This document shows, in pieces, positions 9,839-17,604 of a DNA stretch of 64,000 nt. The first letter of the stretch is position 1, and each line of letters opens with the position of its first letter. Where the stretch lies: assembly GCA_035296565.1 (NCBI GenBank), contig DATHAQ010000010.1:16162-80161 (forward strand), given 5' to 3'. Under the pieces are notes generated by a model. It saw nothing but the letters and a program-made list of their open reading frames with translations, ran no database searches and was not told the origin of the DNA. Source of the DNA: JACCZR01 sp035296565 (GTDB taxonomy: Bacteria; Actinomycetota; Thermoleophilia; Solirubrobacterales; Thermoleophilaceae). A program made the translations under genes and the position numbers.

Positions 9839-11161
9839 TCACGACCGCGAACCGCCCAGCCTTGTCAGCAGGTTGCCCACAGCGGAACGGGTGCCCTGGT
9901 CGCGCTCGATCTCCCGCTCGACGTGGCGCACTGCGTGGAGCACGGTGGTGTGGTTTCTCCCCCCGAAGGCACGGCCGATGTCGGGGAGGCTGGCGCCGGT
10001 CAGCTCACGCGCGAGGTACATCGCCAGGTGGCGAGCCCAGACCACGGGGGGCCGGCGGCTGCGGGCCCTCAGGTCCCGGCTGCTGACCCCCAACTCCGCG
10101 GCGGCCGCGCTCATCACGTCCTCGAAGCCGACCTGGCGCGGGGCCCTGGAGGCGGCCGCGCCGCCCAACAGCCTGCGCACCGACTCGGGGCTCGGGGCCT
10201 CGCCTCGCACCGAGGCGTGGGCCACCACCTGGATCAGGCTTCCCTCGAGGGCCCGGACGGAGCTGGTGACCTGCTCGGCTATCTCGTCCAGCACCTCCGG
10301 AGCGACGCCGACCCCGTCGAGCCCGGCGCGCTTCTGGAGTATGACCCGGCGGACCTCCGGCTCAGGTGGCTCGAGCTCCACGACAAGCCCGGAACGGAAC
10401 CGCTCCGACAGGCGGTCCTCGAGATCCACCAGCTCGTCGGGGTCGCGGTCGGAGGTGAGCACGAGCTGCCGGCCAGAGTCTTGGAGCGCGTTGAAGGTGT
10501 GGAAGAACTCCTCGCGGGTGCGCTCCTTGCGCGCGAGGAACTGCACGTCGTCGATCAGCACGACATCCGTGCCGCGGAAGCGGTCCTTGAAGTCACGGGT
10601 TCGCCGGTCGCGGACGGCCTCCACGAAGTCGGTCGTGAACTCCTCCACTGTGGCGTAGCGGACGCTCAGGCCGGACCCGTAGCGCTGCACGTAGTTGCCG
10701 ATCGCGTGCAGCAGGTGGGTCTTGCCCAGCCCGGGCCGGCCGTGGATCAGCAGCGGGTTGTAAGCCTGGCCTGGCATCTCGGCCACTGCGAGGGCAGCCG
10801 CGTGCGCGAGGCGGCTGCCTTCGCCGATGACGAACTGCTCGAAGGTGTACTTGGGATTGAGGCGCTGCTGGCCGGCTCGGGGCCCGGGCGCTTCGGCGTC
10901 CTCCGGCGGCGACCAGCCCTCCCCCACGATCTCGACCGAGGCGCCGGGACCGACCACGGCGACCGCCGCGTCGCGTACCAGGGGCAGGTAGCGCTCGCCG
11001 ACCCAGGAGCGGATGTGCTCGGGCGCACGCACGTAGAACGTGCCGCCCCGGTGGCCGGCCAGCTCGAGCGGCTCGAGCCAGGTCCGGTACTTGAACTCGG
11101 GAGCACGCCGCTGAAGCTCGGCGCGTACGGCATCCCAAGTCTGATCCGGCTCCGCGGACAC
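9839..11161 (-). CDS. dnaA: Chromosomal replication initiator DnaA
   Basis: The 440-residue protein has the domain I start (TWDAVRAELQ...YRTWLEPLE), a short linker, the AAA+ core with Walker A GRPGLGKTH (Lys147), Walker B VVLIDDVQFLA, the ERFRSGL box with the arginine finger region, and the DnaA signature helix-turn-helix SLPDIGRAFGGRNHTTVLHA. The family usually has GGRDHTTV; here Asn replaces Asp. The GTG start is preceded by GGGAGGG at good distance. It binds DnaA boxes at oriC and opens the duplex. Confidence 0.97.
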   Translation of the reverse strand: MSAEPDQTWDAVRAELQRRAPEFKYRTWLEPLELAGHRGGTFYVRAPEHIRSWVGERYLPLVRDAAVAVVGPGASVEIVGEGWSPPEDAEAPGPRAGQQRLNPKYTFEQFVIGEGSRLAHAAALAVAEMPGQAYNPLLIHGRPGLGKTHLLHAIGNYVQRYGSGLSVRYATVEEFTTDFVEAVRDRRTRDFKDRFRGTDVVLIDDVQFLARKERTREEFFHTFNALQDSGRQLVLTSDRDPDELVDLEDRLSERFRSGLVVELEPPEPEVRRVILQKRAGLDGVGVAPEVLDEIAEQVTSSVRALEGSLIQVVAHASVRGEAPSPESVRRLLGGAAASRAPRQVGFEDVMSAAAAELGVSSRDLRARSRRPPVVWARHLAMYLARELTGASLPDIGRAFGGRNHTTVLHAVRHVEREIERDQGTRSAVGNLLTRLGGSRS

Positions 11162-11240
11162 GGACGAGCGACCCTCCCAGGGCGATCTCTACTCAGCGTC
11201 GAAGGGAGGACCCCCTTCCGACCTCGCGGCCGGCCCCTCC

Positions 11241-11266
11241 AGGCACGAGCAGTCTAGGTCGTGCCT
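11241..11266 (-). promoter_or_regulatory. dnaA promoter -10 inside an inverted repeat
   Basis: Minus-strand TAGACT (11251-11256) is a good -10 for dnaA. It sits in the 10-nt centre of a perfect 8-bp inverted repeat AGGCACGA/TCGTGCCT (11241-11248, 11259-11266), which could be an operator or a small hairpin in the divergent dnaA-rpmH region. Confidence 0.45.
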
Positions 11267-11330
11267 TCTCGCCCCGGCGCACGCCGCGGGAGGGAACTGC
11301 GCAAAGCGCGGGCAAAACGGCGGCGGCCAC

Positions 11331-11336
11331 TACACT
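11331..11336 (+). promoter_or_regulatory. -10 hexamer TACACT of rpmH
   Basis: TACACT ends 12 nt before the rpmH ATG, with no Shine-Dalgarno between, so the transcript is leaderless or nearly so. Confidence 0.55.
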
Positions 11337-11348
11337 GCCCCTCGGCCC

Positions 11349-11483
11349 ATGAAGCGCACCTATCAGCCCAAGAAGCGCAAGCGCGCCCGTACCCACGGAT
11401 TCCGCGCGCGCATGAGCACGAAGGCGGGCCGGCGCGTGCTCAGGCACCGCCGCTCCAAGGGCCGGCGCCGCCTCACCGTCTAG
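11349..11483 (+). CDS. rpmH: 50S ribosomal protein L34
   Basis: This 44-residue, very basic protein begins MKRTYQPKKRKRARTHGFR and continues RMSTKAGRRVLRHRRSKGRRRLTV, the textbook L34 sequence (KRT.QP...RKRxRTHGFRxRM). It binds 23S rRNA in the large subunit. It heads the rpmH-rnpA-yidD-yidC-jag-rsmG cluster that faces away from dnaA, as in most bacteria. The frame is short, but the match is unambiguous. Confidence 0.97.
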   Translation: MKRTYQPKKRKRARTHGFRARMSTKAGRRVLRHRRSKGRRRLTV

Positions 11484-11486
11484 GTC

Positions 11487-11864
11487 ATGGCCTCGCGCCG
11501 CCGCCGGCGCCGCCTCTCTCGCTCGGGCGAGTTCGAGCGCGTATACCGCGAGGGACGCTCGTATGCCAACCGCTACCTGGTCGTCTACGCGTTTCCCCGC
11601 TCCGAGCAGGGCGGAGAGCCGCGGCTGGGCATCTCGGTGGGCCGCAAGCTCGGCGGCGCGGTGGAGCGCAACCGGGTCAAGCGGCTGCTTCGCGACGCGT
11701 TCTGGAACACGGCCGCTGAACTCGAAGGCGGCCACGACTTCGTGATCGTCGGTCGCCCTGACGCCCGTGCGCTCGCCGAGGAGGAGGGCGAGCAGGGGAT
11801 CGAGCGCGCGCTTCGAGAGGTGCTCGCCGAGGCGGGTCTGACGACACCGCGGGCGAGCGGCTGA
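11487..11864 (+). CDS. rnpA: Ribonuclease P protein component
   Basis: The 125-residue basic protein has the RNR motif in GGAVERNRVKRLLRDAFW (about residues 56-73) and the RSGEFERVYREGRSYANRYLVVY N-terminal strand that binds the pre-tRNA leader. It supports the catalytic RNase P RNA, which is not encoded in this window. The ATG lies 3 nt after the rpmH stop. The C-terminal 30 residues are acidic and poorly conserved. Confidence 0.95.
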   Translation: MASRRRRRRLSRSGEFERVYREGRSYANRYLVVYAFPRSEQGGEPRLGISVGRKLGGAVERNRVKRLLRDAFWNTAAELEGGHDFVIVGRPDARALAEEEGEQGIERALREVLAEAGLTTPRASG

Positions 11865-11871
11865 GGACCCT

Positions 11872-12108
11872 GTGCGGACCCTGTTTACAACGCCGATCCG
11901 CTTCTACCAGCGGGTGATCTCGCCGGCGATCCCCGCGCGCTGCCGCTACTACCCGACCTGCTCGCAGTACGCCGTCCAGGCCATCCGCCGCTACGGTGTC
12001 CTGCGAGGCCTCGTGCTCGCCGGGTGGCGCCTGCTGCGATGCAACCCCTGGAGCCACGGGGGCGTGGACCACCCCGAGGACCAGACGCTTTTCCGGACGA
12101 CCACCTAG
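11872..12108 (+). CDS. yidD: Membrane protein insertion efficiency factor YidD
   Basis: A 78-residue protein with the full family signature: FYQRVISPAIPARCRYYPTCSQYAVQAI, then GWRLLRCNPWSHGGVDHPE. The conserved cysteines and the amphipathic first helix are all present. YidD is a small peripheral membrane protein that aids YidC-dependent insertion; it sits between rnpA and yidC as usual. Start is GTG. Confidence 0.95.
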   Translation: MRTLFTTPIRFYQRVISPAIPARCRYYPTCSQYAVQAIRRYGVLRGLVLAGWRLLRCNPWSHGGVDHPEDQTLFRTTT

Positions 12109-12111
12109 CGC

Positions 12112-13062
12112 ATGTTGATCGCGAACTTCATCTCGGACTTCCTGAGCCCGCTGATCGATGCGTCGGACGCGATCCTGCGCTTCTGGCACGGCCTGCTCGG
12201 GTCATGGGGCCTGTCGATCATCTTCCTGACCTTCACGATCCGCCTGGCGATCCTGCCGCTGGCCTTCAAGGGCGTGAAGGGGATGAACCGCCTGCAGTAC
12301 CTGCAGCCGGAGATGAAGCGCATCCAGGAGCGCTACAAGGACGACAAGCAGCGCCAGCAGCAGGAGCTGATGAAGTTCTACAAGGAGCAGAAGGTCAACC
12401 CGCTCGGCTCCTGCCTTCCGCTCCTCCTCCAGATCCCGTTCTTCATGGCGCTCTTCTACCTGCTGGGCCCCAGCGGGAACGGAGAGTTCGCGCGCGAGCT
12501 GCACAGCGGCGGAGACCCGGGGTTCCTGTTCATCCCGGACCTCGCCGAGAAGCTCACCAGCAATCCGCCGGTGTTGGCGATCATGGTGGTGCTCTACATC
12601 GGCACCCAGATGATCTCGACCGCCGTCAGCACCGTGAGCGCCGACCCCACCCAGCGCAAGATCATGTTCGCGCTGCCCTTCGTCTTCACGCTGTTCGTCA
12701 TCAACTTCCCGGCGGGGCTGCTCCTCTACTGGATCACGACGAACACCTGGACCATCGGGCAGCAGCTGCTGGTGCGAAAGCTGTACCCCAAGCCGGAGCG
12801 CCTCGAGCCGTCCGACGACGACAAACCTGCACCCGCGCGCGGGAAGCCGCCGGCCGAGAAGAAGGCCGATCCCGAGGACGGGAAGAAGGACGGTGGCAAG
12901 CCCAAGCAGCCCGCCACCCGCAAGCGCGCCGCCGCGGCCAAGGCCAGCGCCGGCGGCAACGGAGCGGGTGATAACGGCGCGAAGACCCCGAAGACCTCGA
13001 AGACCTCGAAGCCGCCGGCCTCTCCGCGCAAGAAGCGCAGGCGGTCGGGCCGCCGCCGCTAG
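12112..13062 (+). CDS. yidC: Membrane protein insertase YidC/Oxa1
   Basis: This 316-residue protein lacks the large periplasmic domain of Gram-negative YidC and so is of Oxa1/SpoIIIJ type. The first core helix contains the conserved groove arginine (FLTFTIRLAILPL), followed by the cytoplasmic helical hairpin (QPEMKRIQERYKDDKQRQQQE) and further helices ending FVINFPAGLLLYWITTN. A long Lys/Arg/Pro-rich tail (about residues 235-316) is likely a ribosome-binding extension. No lipobox is visible at the N-terminus. Its stop shares one base with the jag start. Confidence 0.94.
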   Translation: MLIANFISDFLSPLIDASDAILRFWHGLLGSWGLSIIFLTFTIRLAILPLAFKGVKGMNRLQYLQPEMKRIQERYKDDKQRQQQELMKFYKEQKVNPLGSCLPLLLQIPFFMALFYLLGPSGNGEFARELHSGGDPGFLFIPDLAEKLTSNPPVLAIMVVLYIGTQMISTAVSTVSADPTQRKIMFALPFVFTLFVINFPAGLLLYWITTNTWTIGQQLLVRKLYPKPERLEPSDDDKPAPARGKPPAEKKADPEDGKKDGGKPKQPATRKRAAAAKASAGGNGAGDNGAKTPKTSKTSKPPASPRKKRRRSGRRR

Positions 13063-13547
13063 TGGAGGCCTCGGCCGGGCCGCCCCAGGAGCCCGCGGAG
13101 CGGATCCGCGACTTGGTCAGCACGGTATGCGACGGCATCGGCCTGGACGAGGCTCACGTCGAAGTCCACGAGGACGACGAGGAGCTGCGGGTCACTGTCG
13201 ACGGCGAGGACCTCGGGCTGCTGATCGGAAAGCACGGCGCGACGATCGACGCCCTTCAGCACCTCGCCCTGCGGGCGGCGTTCCAGGGCAAGCCCGACCA
13301 GCGCCGCGTGGTGGTCGACGCCGCCGGCTACCGCGACCGTCGGGAGGCCGCCCTTCATCGCGCCGCCGACCGCGCGGTCACGGAGGCCCTTGACTTCGGC
13401 CGGGCCGTGGAGCTCGAGCCGATGCGTCCCGCCGAGCGCAAGGTGGTCCACCTCTACCTGCGCGAGCGCAGCGAGGTCGAGACGCACAGCGAGGGCGACG
13501 AGCCCGAGCGGCGGCTGGTCGTCACCCCGCTTCGGCGCTGCGACTGA
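13062..13547 (+). CDS. jag: Jag/KhpB family RNA-binding protein
   Basis: The 161-residue protein has a KH domain with the GxxG loop as LLIGKHGATIDALQHLA (about residues 54-70) and a C-terminal R3H domain (MRPAERKVVHLYLRE ... THSEGDEPERRLVVTP) with the R-x3-H-like core. KhpB binds small RNAs and mRNAs together with KhpA in Gram-positive bacteria and affects cell division. GTG start overlaps the yidC stop by one base (TAGTG). Its own stop overlaps the proposed CTG start of rsmG. Confidence 0.92.
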   Translation: MEASAGPPQEPAERIRDLVSTVCDGIGLDEAHVEVHEDDEELRVTVDGEDLGLLIGKHGATIDALQHLALRAAFQGKPDQRRVVVDAAGYRDRREAALHRAADRAVTEALDFGRAVELEPMRPAERKVVHLYLRERSEVETHSEGDEPERRLVVTPLRRCD

Positions 13548-14248
13548 GCGTTTCACGGGAAACGGTCGCGCGGCTCGAGGAGCTGGCCGCCCGTCATGGT
13601 CTTCCCGACGGCTCCGCCGAGCGACTTGCCTCGTTGCTGGCGGCGCTCGCCGCCGAGCCCGATCCGCCCACCACCATCCGCGACCCCTCGCGGGCGGCCG
13701 ACGAGCACGTCGCCGACAGCCTCTCGGGGCTCGAGGTGCCTGAGCTTCGCGCCGCCTCCCGCGTGGCGGACCTGGGCTCCGGCGCCGGCTTTCCCGGGCT
13801 GCCCCTCGCCGTGGCACTGCCCGGGGCCCGGGTGGACCTCGTCGAGGCCACCGGGCGCAAGTGCGAGGTGATCGCCCGTCTGGCCGCGGCCGCGGCCATC
13901 GGCAACGCCCGACCGCTGGCCTTCCGAGTCGAGGAGCTGGGCCGTGCCGCCTATGACGTCGTCACCGCGCGTGCACTGGCTCCGCTCACGGTGCTCGCCG
14001 AGTATGCGGCGCCCCTGTTGGGCGGGCGGGGCGTGCTTGTCGCGTGGAAGGGGGACCTCGATGCCGCTGAGCAGGACGCGGGTGTCCGCGCGGGCGCGCG
14101 GGTGGGAATGGCCGTCGAGTCGGTGCTCGGAGTGGAGCCGTTTCCCGGTGCTCGTTCGCGGCGCCTCGTCGTCCTGCGCAAGGTCGGGCCGACGCCGCCC
14201 GAGCTACCACGCCGCCCGGGCATGGCGCGCAAGCGGCCGCTGGGCTGA
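13544..14248 (+). CDS. rsmG: 16S rRNA (guanine-N7) methyltransferase RsmG, proposed CTG start
   Basis: RsmG methylates G527 of 16S rRNA. The SAM motif is VADLGSGAGFPGLPLAV, with DLVEATGRKCEVI and AWKGDLDAAEQD following. The first ATG/GTG/TTG in frame (TTG 13634) would delete a conserved N-terminal helix; the upstream codons read LSVSRETVARLEELAARHG, which fits the family. No ATG, GTG or TTG exists between the upstream stop (13391) and 13634. The CTG at 13544 overlaps the jag stop (CTGA), like the ATGA/GTGA couplings elsewhere here. Length with CTG: 234 residues, normal for RsmG. Confidence 0.9.
   Translation: MSVSRETVARLEELAARHGLPDGSAERLASLLAALAAEPDPPTTIRDPSRAADEHVADSLSGLEVPELRAASRVADLGSGAGFPGLPLAVALPGARVDLVEATGRKCEVIARLAAAAAIGNARPLAFRVEELGRAAYDVVTARALAPLTVLAEYAAPLLGGRGVLVAWKGDLDAAEQDAGVRAGARVGMAVESVLGVEPFPGARSRRLVVLRKVGPTPPELPRRPGMARKRPLG
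13549..13564. other. parS-like site 2 (jag-rsmG junction)
   Basis: CGTTTCACGGGAAACG, identical to the site in dnaN. Here it is read within the N-terminal codons of rsmG and encodes VSRET. Confidence 0.8.
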
Positions 14249-14281
14249 GCCCGCGTGGATGGCGTACACCTCTCGGATAAA

Positions 14282-14306
14282 CGCTCAGCCTGCTGAGCGA
14301 TTTTTT
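14282..14306 (+). terminator. Rho-independent terminator after rsmG
   Basis: Stem CGCTCAGC/GCTGAGCG with a 2-nt formal loop, then A and six T (14301-14306). This is the only classical U-tract terminator I found in the window. Confidence 0.92.
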
Positions 14307-14395
14307 CCGGCTATGCCACATCGGCGGGAGGAATCGCCCCGTTCGGCGGCGAACAGTTGGGGATTCCGACCGATCGCAGCCGTAGCTTCGCTGGC

Positions 14396-15154
14396 GTGGG
14401 CGCCGTTTACGCAATCGCCAACCAGAAGGGCGGGGTGGGCAAGACCACCACGGCCGTGAACGTCGCCGCCTCGATCGCCGAGGCCGGCCACCAGACCCTG
14501 CTCGCCGACCTGGACCCGCAGTGCAACGCCACGGTGGCGCTCGGACTCCGGAAGGACCTCAGCCCCTCCACCTACGACTGCCTCTCGGGCGGACCGCCGC
14601 TCGAGGAGGCCGCCGTCGACACCGCCTTCGAGGGCCTCAGGGCGGTGCCCGCCACCCCGGACCTGGCGGGGGCCAGCGTCGAGCTTCCGCGGGTCCCCGG
14701 CTCGGAGACCCGCCTGCGCGAGGCGATGGGCGGCATCCGCGAGCGCTATCTGTTCACCATCCTCGACTGCCCGCCGGCGCTCGGGCCGCTCACCGTGAAC
14801 GCGCTGGTGGCGGCCGACCGCGTCATCGTTCCCGTCCAGACCGAGTACTTCGCCCTCGAGGGGCTCGCCGGCCTGCTGGACACGCTGTCGCTGGTCCAGC
14901 GTGAGCTCAACCCGCACCTGACAATCGCCGGGATGATCCTCACCATGCACGACAGCCGAACGCGACTCGCGCAGGACGTCGAGAAGGAGGTGCGCGAGCA
15001 CTTTCCCGAGCTGGTCTTCGACACCGTCATTCCGCGCAACGTGCGCGTGGGCGAGGCGCCCAGCTTCGGATGTCCCGTCACGCGTCACGCCCCGGCGAGC
15101 GCCGGCTCGGCCGCCTACCTCAAGCTCGCGAAGGAGATGGCCTCCCGTGCCTAG
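14396..15154 (+). CDS. parA: Chromosome partitioning ATPase ParA (Soj)
   Basis: The protein has 252 residues from the GTG at 14396. It carries the deviant Walker A KGGVGKTTTAVN, the DLDPQCNA motif and ILDCPPALGPLT switch II. ParA binds DNA nonspecifically in its ATP form and moves ParB-parS complexes apart. A TTG at 14357 would add 13 residues without family similarity; TAGCTT seven bases before the GTG fits the leaderless promoter pattern of this genome. Confidence 0.95.
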   Translation: MGAVYAIANQKGGVGKTTTAVNVAASIAEAGHQTLLADLDPQCNATVALGLRKDLSPSTYDCLSGGPPLEEAAVDTAFEGLRAVPATPDLAGASVELPRVPGSETRLREAMGGIRERYLFTILDCPPALGPLTVNALVAADRVIVPVQTEYFALEGLAGLLDTLSLVQRELNPHLTIAGMILTMHDSRTRLAQDVEKEVREHFPELVFDTVIPRNVRVGEAPSFGCPVTRHAPASAGSAAYLKLAKEMASRA

Positions 15155-15199
15155 GCGGCCACTCCCTCGCCTCGGCCGCGCACGAGGCGAGGTTCACTC

Positions 15200-16063
15200 G
15201 TGACCGAGCCCGCCAGGGGCATGGGCCGCGGTCTCTCGGCGATCCTGCCCCGCTCGGCCCGCGACGAGCAGGGCCTGCGAGACGTCGCGGTCGAGCTGAT
15301 CGCTCCCAACCCCAACCAGCCCCGTCGCCACTTCGACGAGGACGCGCTGGCCGCCCTGTCGCAGTCGATCCGGGCCCGGGGCCTCCTGCAGCCGGTCGTG
15401 GTACGCCCGCTCGCGGGGGGCACCTACGAGCTGGTCGCCGGCGAGCGGCGGCTGCGGGCGGCCCGGCTCGCCGGGCTGGAGACCCTGCCAGCGCTCGTCC
15501 GGGACACCGAGGAGGGCGAGCGCCTTGAGCTGGCCCTCGCCGAGAACATGGCCCGCGAGGACCTCAACCCGATCGAGGAGGCTCGTGCCTGCGCGACGCT
15601 GGTGGAGGACCTCGGCCTGACCAAGGAGGATGTCGGCCGCCGGGTGGGCCGCAGCCGCGTTGCGGTGTCCAACCTGATCCGCCTGCTCGACCTGCCCGAC
15701 GAGGTGCTCGAGCTGGTCGAGGCCGGCGAGCTGACCGAAGGCCACGGCCGCGCGTTGCTCACCTGCCGCGACCATGACACCCGCCGCAGCCTGGCCCTCG
15801 CCGCGCGCGACGAGGGCTGGTCGGTGCGCGAGACCGAGCGCCGGGCCCGCGGGGCGGGAGAGCCGCTGGCCGCGCGCGAGCCGGTGGTGCTCCATCCCGA
15901 TCTGGCTCAGGCCCTGGGCGCCGCTGAGGACGCGCTCACCGCCGCCCTCGGGCACGAGGCCAAGGCCAAGCCACGCGGCGGCGGCTGCCGGATCCAGCTC
16001 GACTTCGACTCGCCCGCCGAGGCGGTCGAGCTCGCCGAGAAGCTCCTCGGCGCGCAGCGCTAG
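15200..16063 (+). CDS. parB: Chromosome partitioning protein ParB (Spo0J)
   Basis: A 287-residue ParB with the CTPase/clamp motifs GERRLRAARLAG and ENMAREDLNP (box II-like), the helix-turn-helix KEDVGRRVGRSRVAVSNLIRLL and a C-terminal dimerisation region. ParB binds parS, spreads and is moved by ParA; two parS-like sites lie 2.5 and 6 kb upstream. GTG start, 45 nt after parA. Its TAG stop is also the first half of the -10 of tRNA-Ile. Confidence 0.96.
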   Translation: MTEPARGMGRGLSAILPRSARDEQGLRDVAVELIAPNPNQPRRHFDEDALAALSQSIRARGLLQPVVVRPLAGGTYELVAGERRLRAARLAGLETLPALVRDTEEGERLELALAENMAREDLNPIEEARACATLVEDLGLTKEDVGRRVGRSRVAVSNLIRLLDLPDEVLELVEAGELTEGHGRALLTCRDHDTRRSLALAARDEGWSVRETERRARGAGEPLAAREPVVLHPDLAQALGAAEDALTAALGHEAKAKPRGGGCRIQLDFDSPAEAVELAEKLLGAQR

Positions 16064-16066
16064 ACT
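16061..16066 (+). promoter_or_regulatory. -10 hexamer TAGACT of tRNA-Ile
   Basis: TAGACT begins with the parB stop codon and ends 12 nt before the mature tRNA 5' end. Confidence 0.5.
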
Positions 16067-16078
16067 CGGCCGTTCTCC

Positions 16079-16152
16079 GGGCGATTAGCTCAGCTGGTTA
16101 GAGCGCGTCTCTGATAAGGACGAGGTCCCTGGTTCGAGTCCAGGATCGCCCA
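16079..16152 (+). tRNA. tRNA-Ile (GAT)
   Basis: A 74-nt cloverleaf: acceptor GGGCGAT/ATCGCCC, D-stem GCTC/GAGC, anticodon stem CGTCT/GGACG around CTGATAA (anticodon GAT), T-arm CCTGG-TTCGAGT-CCAGG, discriminator A. The 3' CCA is not encoded. It is a lone gene outside an rRNA operon. Confidence 0.97.
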
Positions 16153-16175
16153 TCTCGCGCGGGGGAAGTCGGGGC

Positions 16176-16181
16176 TAGACT
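16176..16181 (+). promoter_or_regulatory. -10 hexamer TAGACT, leaderless start of the bifunctional nuclease gene
   Basis: TAGACT, 9 nt, then ATG at 16191; no ribosome site between. Confidence 0.6.
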
Positions 16182-16190
16182 CTGGCTTCC

Positions 16191-16691
16191 ATGCAGGAGA
16201 TGGTGATTTACGGCGTCAGCTTCGACATGGTCGGCAAGCAGCCGATCGTCCTGCTCAAGACGCGCGACGGGAACAAGTTCCTGCCCATCTGGATCGGCCA
16301 TCCCGAGGCCGCGGCCATCCTCATGAAGCTGCAGGGGGCCAACACGCCGCGGCCCATGACGCACGATCTGATCTCGGACGTGCTCTCCGAGCTCGAGGTC
16401 GCCTGCACCCGGGTGGCGGTCACCGAGCTGCGCGAGAACACCTTCTACGCGGCGATCACGCTGGCCATGAACGGGCGCGACGTGGAGATCGACTCCCGCC
16501 CCTCCGACGCGCTGGCCCTCGCCGTGCGCACCGGTGCGCCGATCTTCGCCGCCGAGGACGTGATCACGGAGTCCGCGATCGAGTTCGAGCACGAGGTCGA
16601 GGACCAGGAAGAGGTCGTCGAGAAGTTCAAGGACTTCCTCGACAACGTGACGCCGGAAGATTTTGCCGAAGGCGAGGACCCGGCTAGCTGA
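16191..16691 (+). CDS. Bifunctional nuclease family (DUF151) protein
   Basis: This 166-residue protein has the DUF151 core: LPIWIGHPEAAAI, RPMTHDLISDVL and the hallmark SRPSDALALAVR (about residues 103-114). The family is related to plant BBD nucleases and to a Thermotoga protein with reported DNase/RNase activity; its bacterial function is unsettled. The acidic C-terminus (EDQEEVVEKFKDFLDNVTPEDF) is typical. It converges on ddl, overlapping it by 8 bp. Confidence 0.9.
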   Translation: MQEMVIYGVSFDMVGKQPIVLLKTRDGNKFLPIWIGHPEAAAILMKLQGANTPRPMTHDLISDVLSELEVACTRVAVTELRENTFYAAITLAMNGRDVEIDSRPSDALALAVRTGAPIFAAEDVITESAIEFEHEVEDQEEVVEKFKDFLDNVTPEDFAEGEDPAS

Positions 16692-17604
16692 GCTCGAGCA
16701 GCCGCTCCACCAGGGAGTCGAACCCGATGCCGGCCGCCTCCGCCGCCTGGGGTAGCAGGCTCGTCTCCGTCAGCCCCGGGATCGGGTTGGCCTCCAGCAC
16801 GTAGGGCTCGCTATCGGCGTCGAGCATGAGGTCGACGCGCCCAAAACCCGCGAGGCCGAGGAGCTCGTAGGTCGCCACCGCCAGTTCCTGCACCCGCTCC
16901 GTGACCGTCTCGGGCAGCTCGGCGGGGCAGACGAAGTCGGTGGCGCCTATGTCGTAGCGGGACTCGAAGTCGTAGAAGCGGTCCTCCTGTGGGACAGCCT
17001 CCACCACCGGCAGCGGCCGCCCGTCGAGCAGGGAGACCGCGAGCTCGCGCCCGGCGACATGGCGCTCGAGCAGCACCTTCGAGTCGTACGAGAAGGCCGC
17101 CACCAGCGCCGCCGGGACGTCGGCCGCCGTGGCCGCGAACTTGATCCCGAGTGCAGAGCCCTGGCTCGAGGGCTTGACGACGATGGGGAACGACAGGCGC
17201 TCCTCGATAGCGGGCAGCGCGTCGGCCGCACCGAGGTCGCGGAACGCCGTCTCGCTGAAGGCGAAGAACTCCGGAGTCGGGATGCCCGAGTCCACCATGA
17301 GGTGCTTGGCCAGAACCTTGTCCATGGCGCGCGCGCAGGCCAGGACGCCCGAGCCGGTGTAGGGCACGTCGAGGATCTCAAGCAGCTCCTGCACCGTCCC
17401 GTCCTCGCCGTCGCGGCCGTGCAGCGCCACGAAGGCCACCTCGGGCTGAGCCTCTCGCAACCTCTGGATGAGATCGAGGCCCACGTCGACCGACACCACG
17501 TCGTGCCCGAGTCGGCCGAGCGCCGCCTCGACCCGCCCGCCGGAGCGCAGCGACACCTGCCGCTCCAGCGACCGGCCGCCCTTGACGACCGCGACCCGGG
17601 TCAC
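16684..17604 (-). CDS. ddl: D-alanine--D-alanine ligase
   Basis: The 306-residue ATP-grasp enzyme opens MTRVAVVKGGRSLERQVSL and has ALHGRDGEDGT, the ATP-binding PIVVKPSSQGSALGI and the C-terminal metal site VLEANPIPGLTETSLLPQAA. It makes the D-Ala-D-Ala dipeptide for peptidoglycan. The start GTG overlaps the stop of the upstream aminotransferase (GTGA). A glycine-rich loop of the usual GGxSxE type is GGRSLE here, which is normal. Confidence 0.95.
   Translation of the reverse strand: MTRVAVVKGGRSLERQVSLRSGGRVEAALGRLGHDVVSVDVGLDLIQRLREAQPEVAFVALHGRDGEDGTVQELLEILDVPYTGSGVLACARAMDKVLAKHLMVDSGIPTPEFFAFSETAFRDLGAADALPAIEERLSFPIVVKPSSQGSALGIKFAATAADVPAALVAAFSYDSKVLLERHVAGRELAVSLLDGRPLPVVEAVPQEDRFYDFESRYDIGATDFVCPAELPETVTERVQELAVATYELLGLAGFGRVDLMLDADSEPYVLEANPIPGLTETSLLPQAAEAAGIGFDSLVERLLELS

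Noticed and set aside
8592..9842. A 416-residue DnaN starting upstream of dnaA's stop
   Set aside because: The extra residues do not match DnaN and cover the dnaA-dnaN gap; TTG 9701 gives the standard 369 residues.
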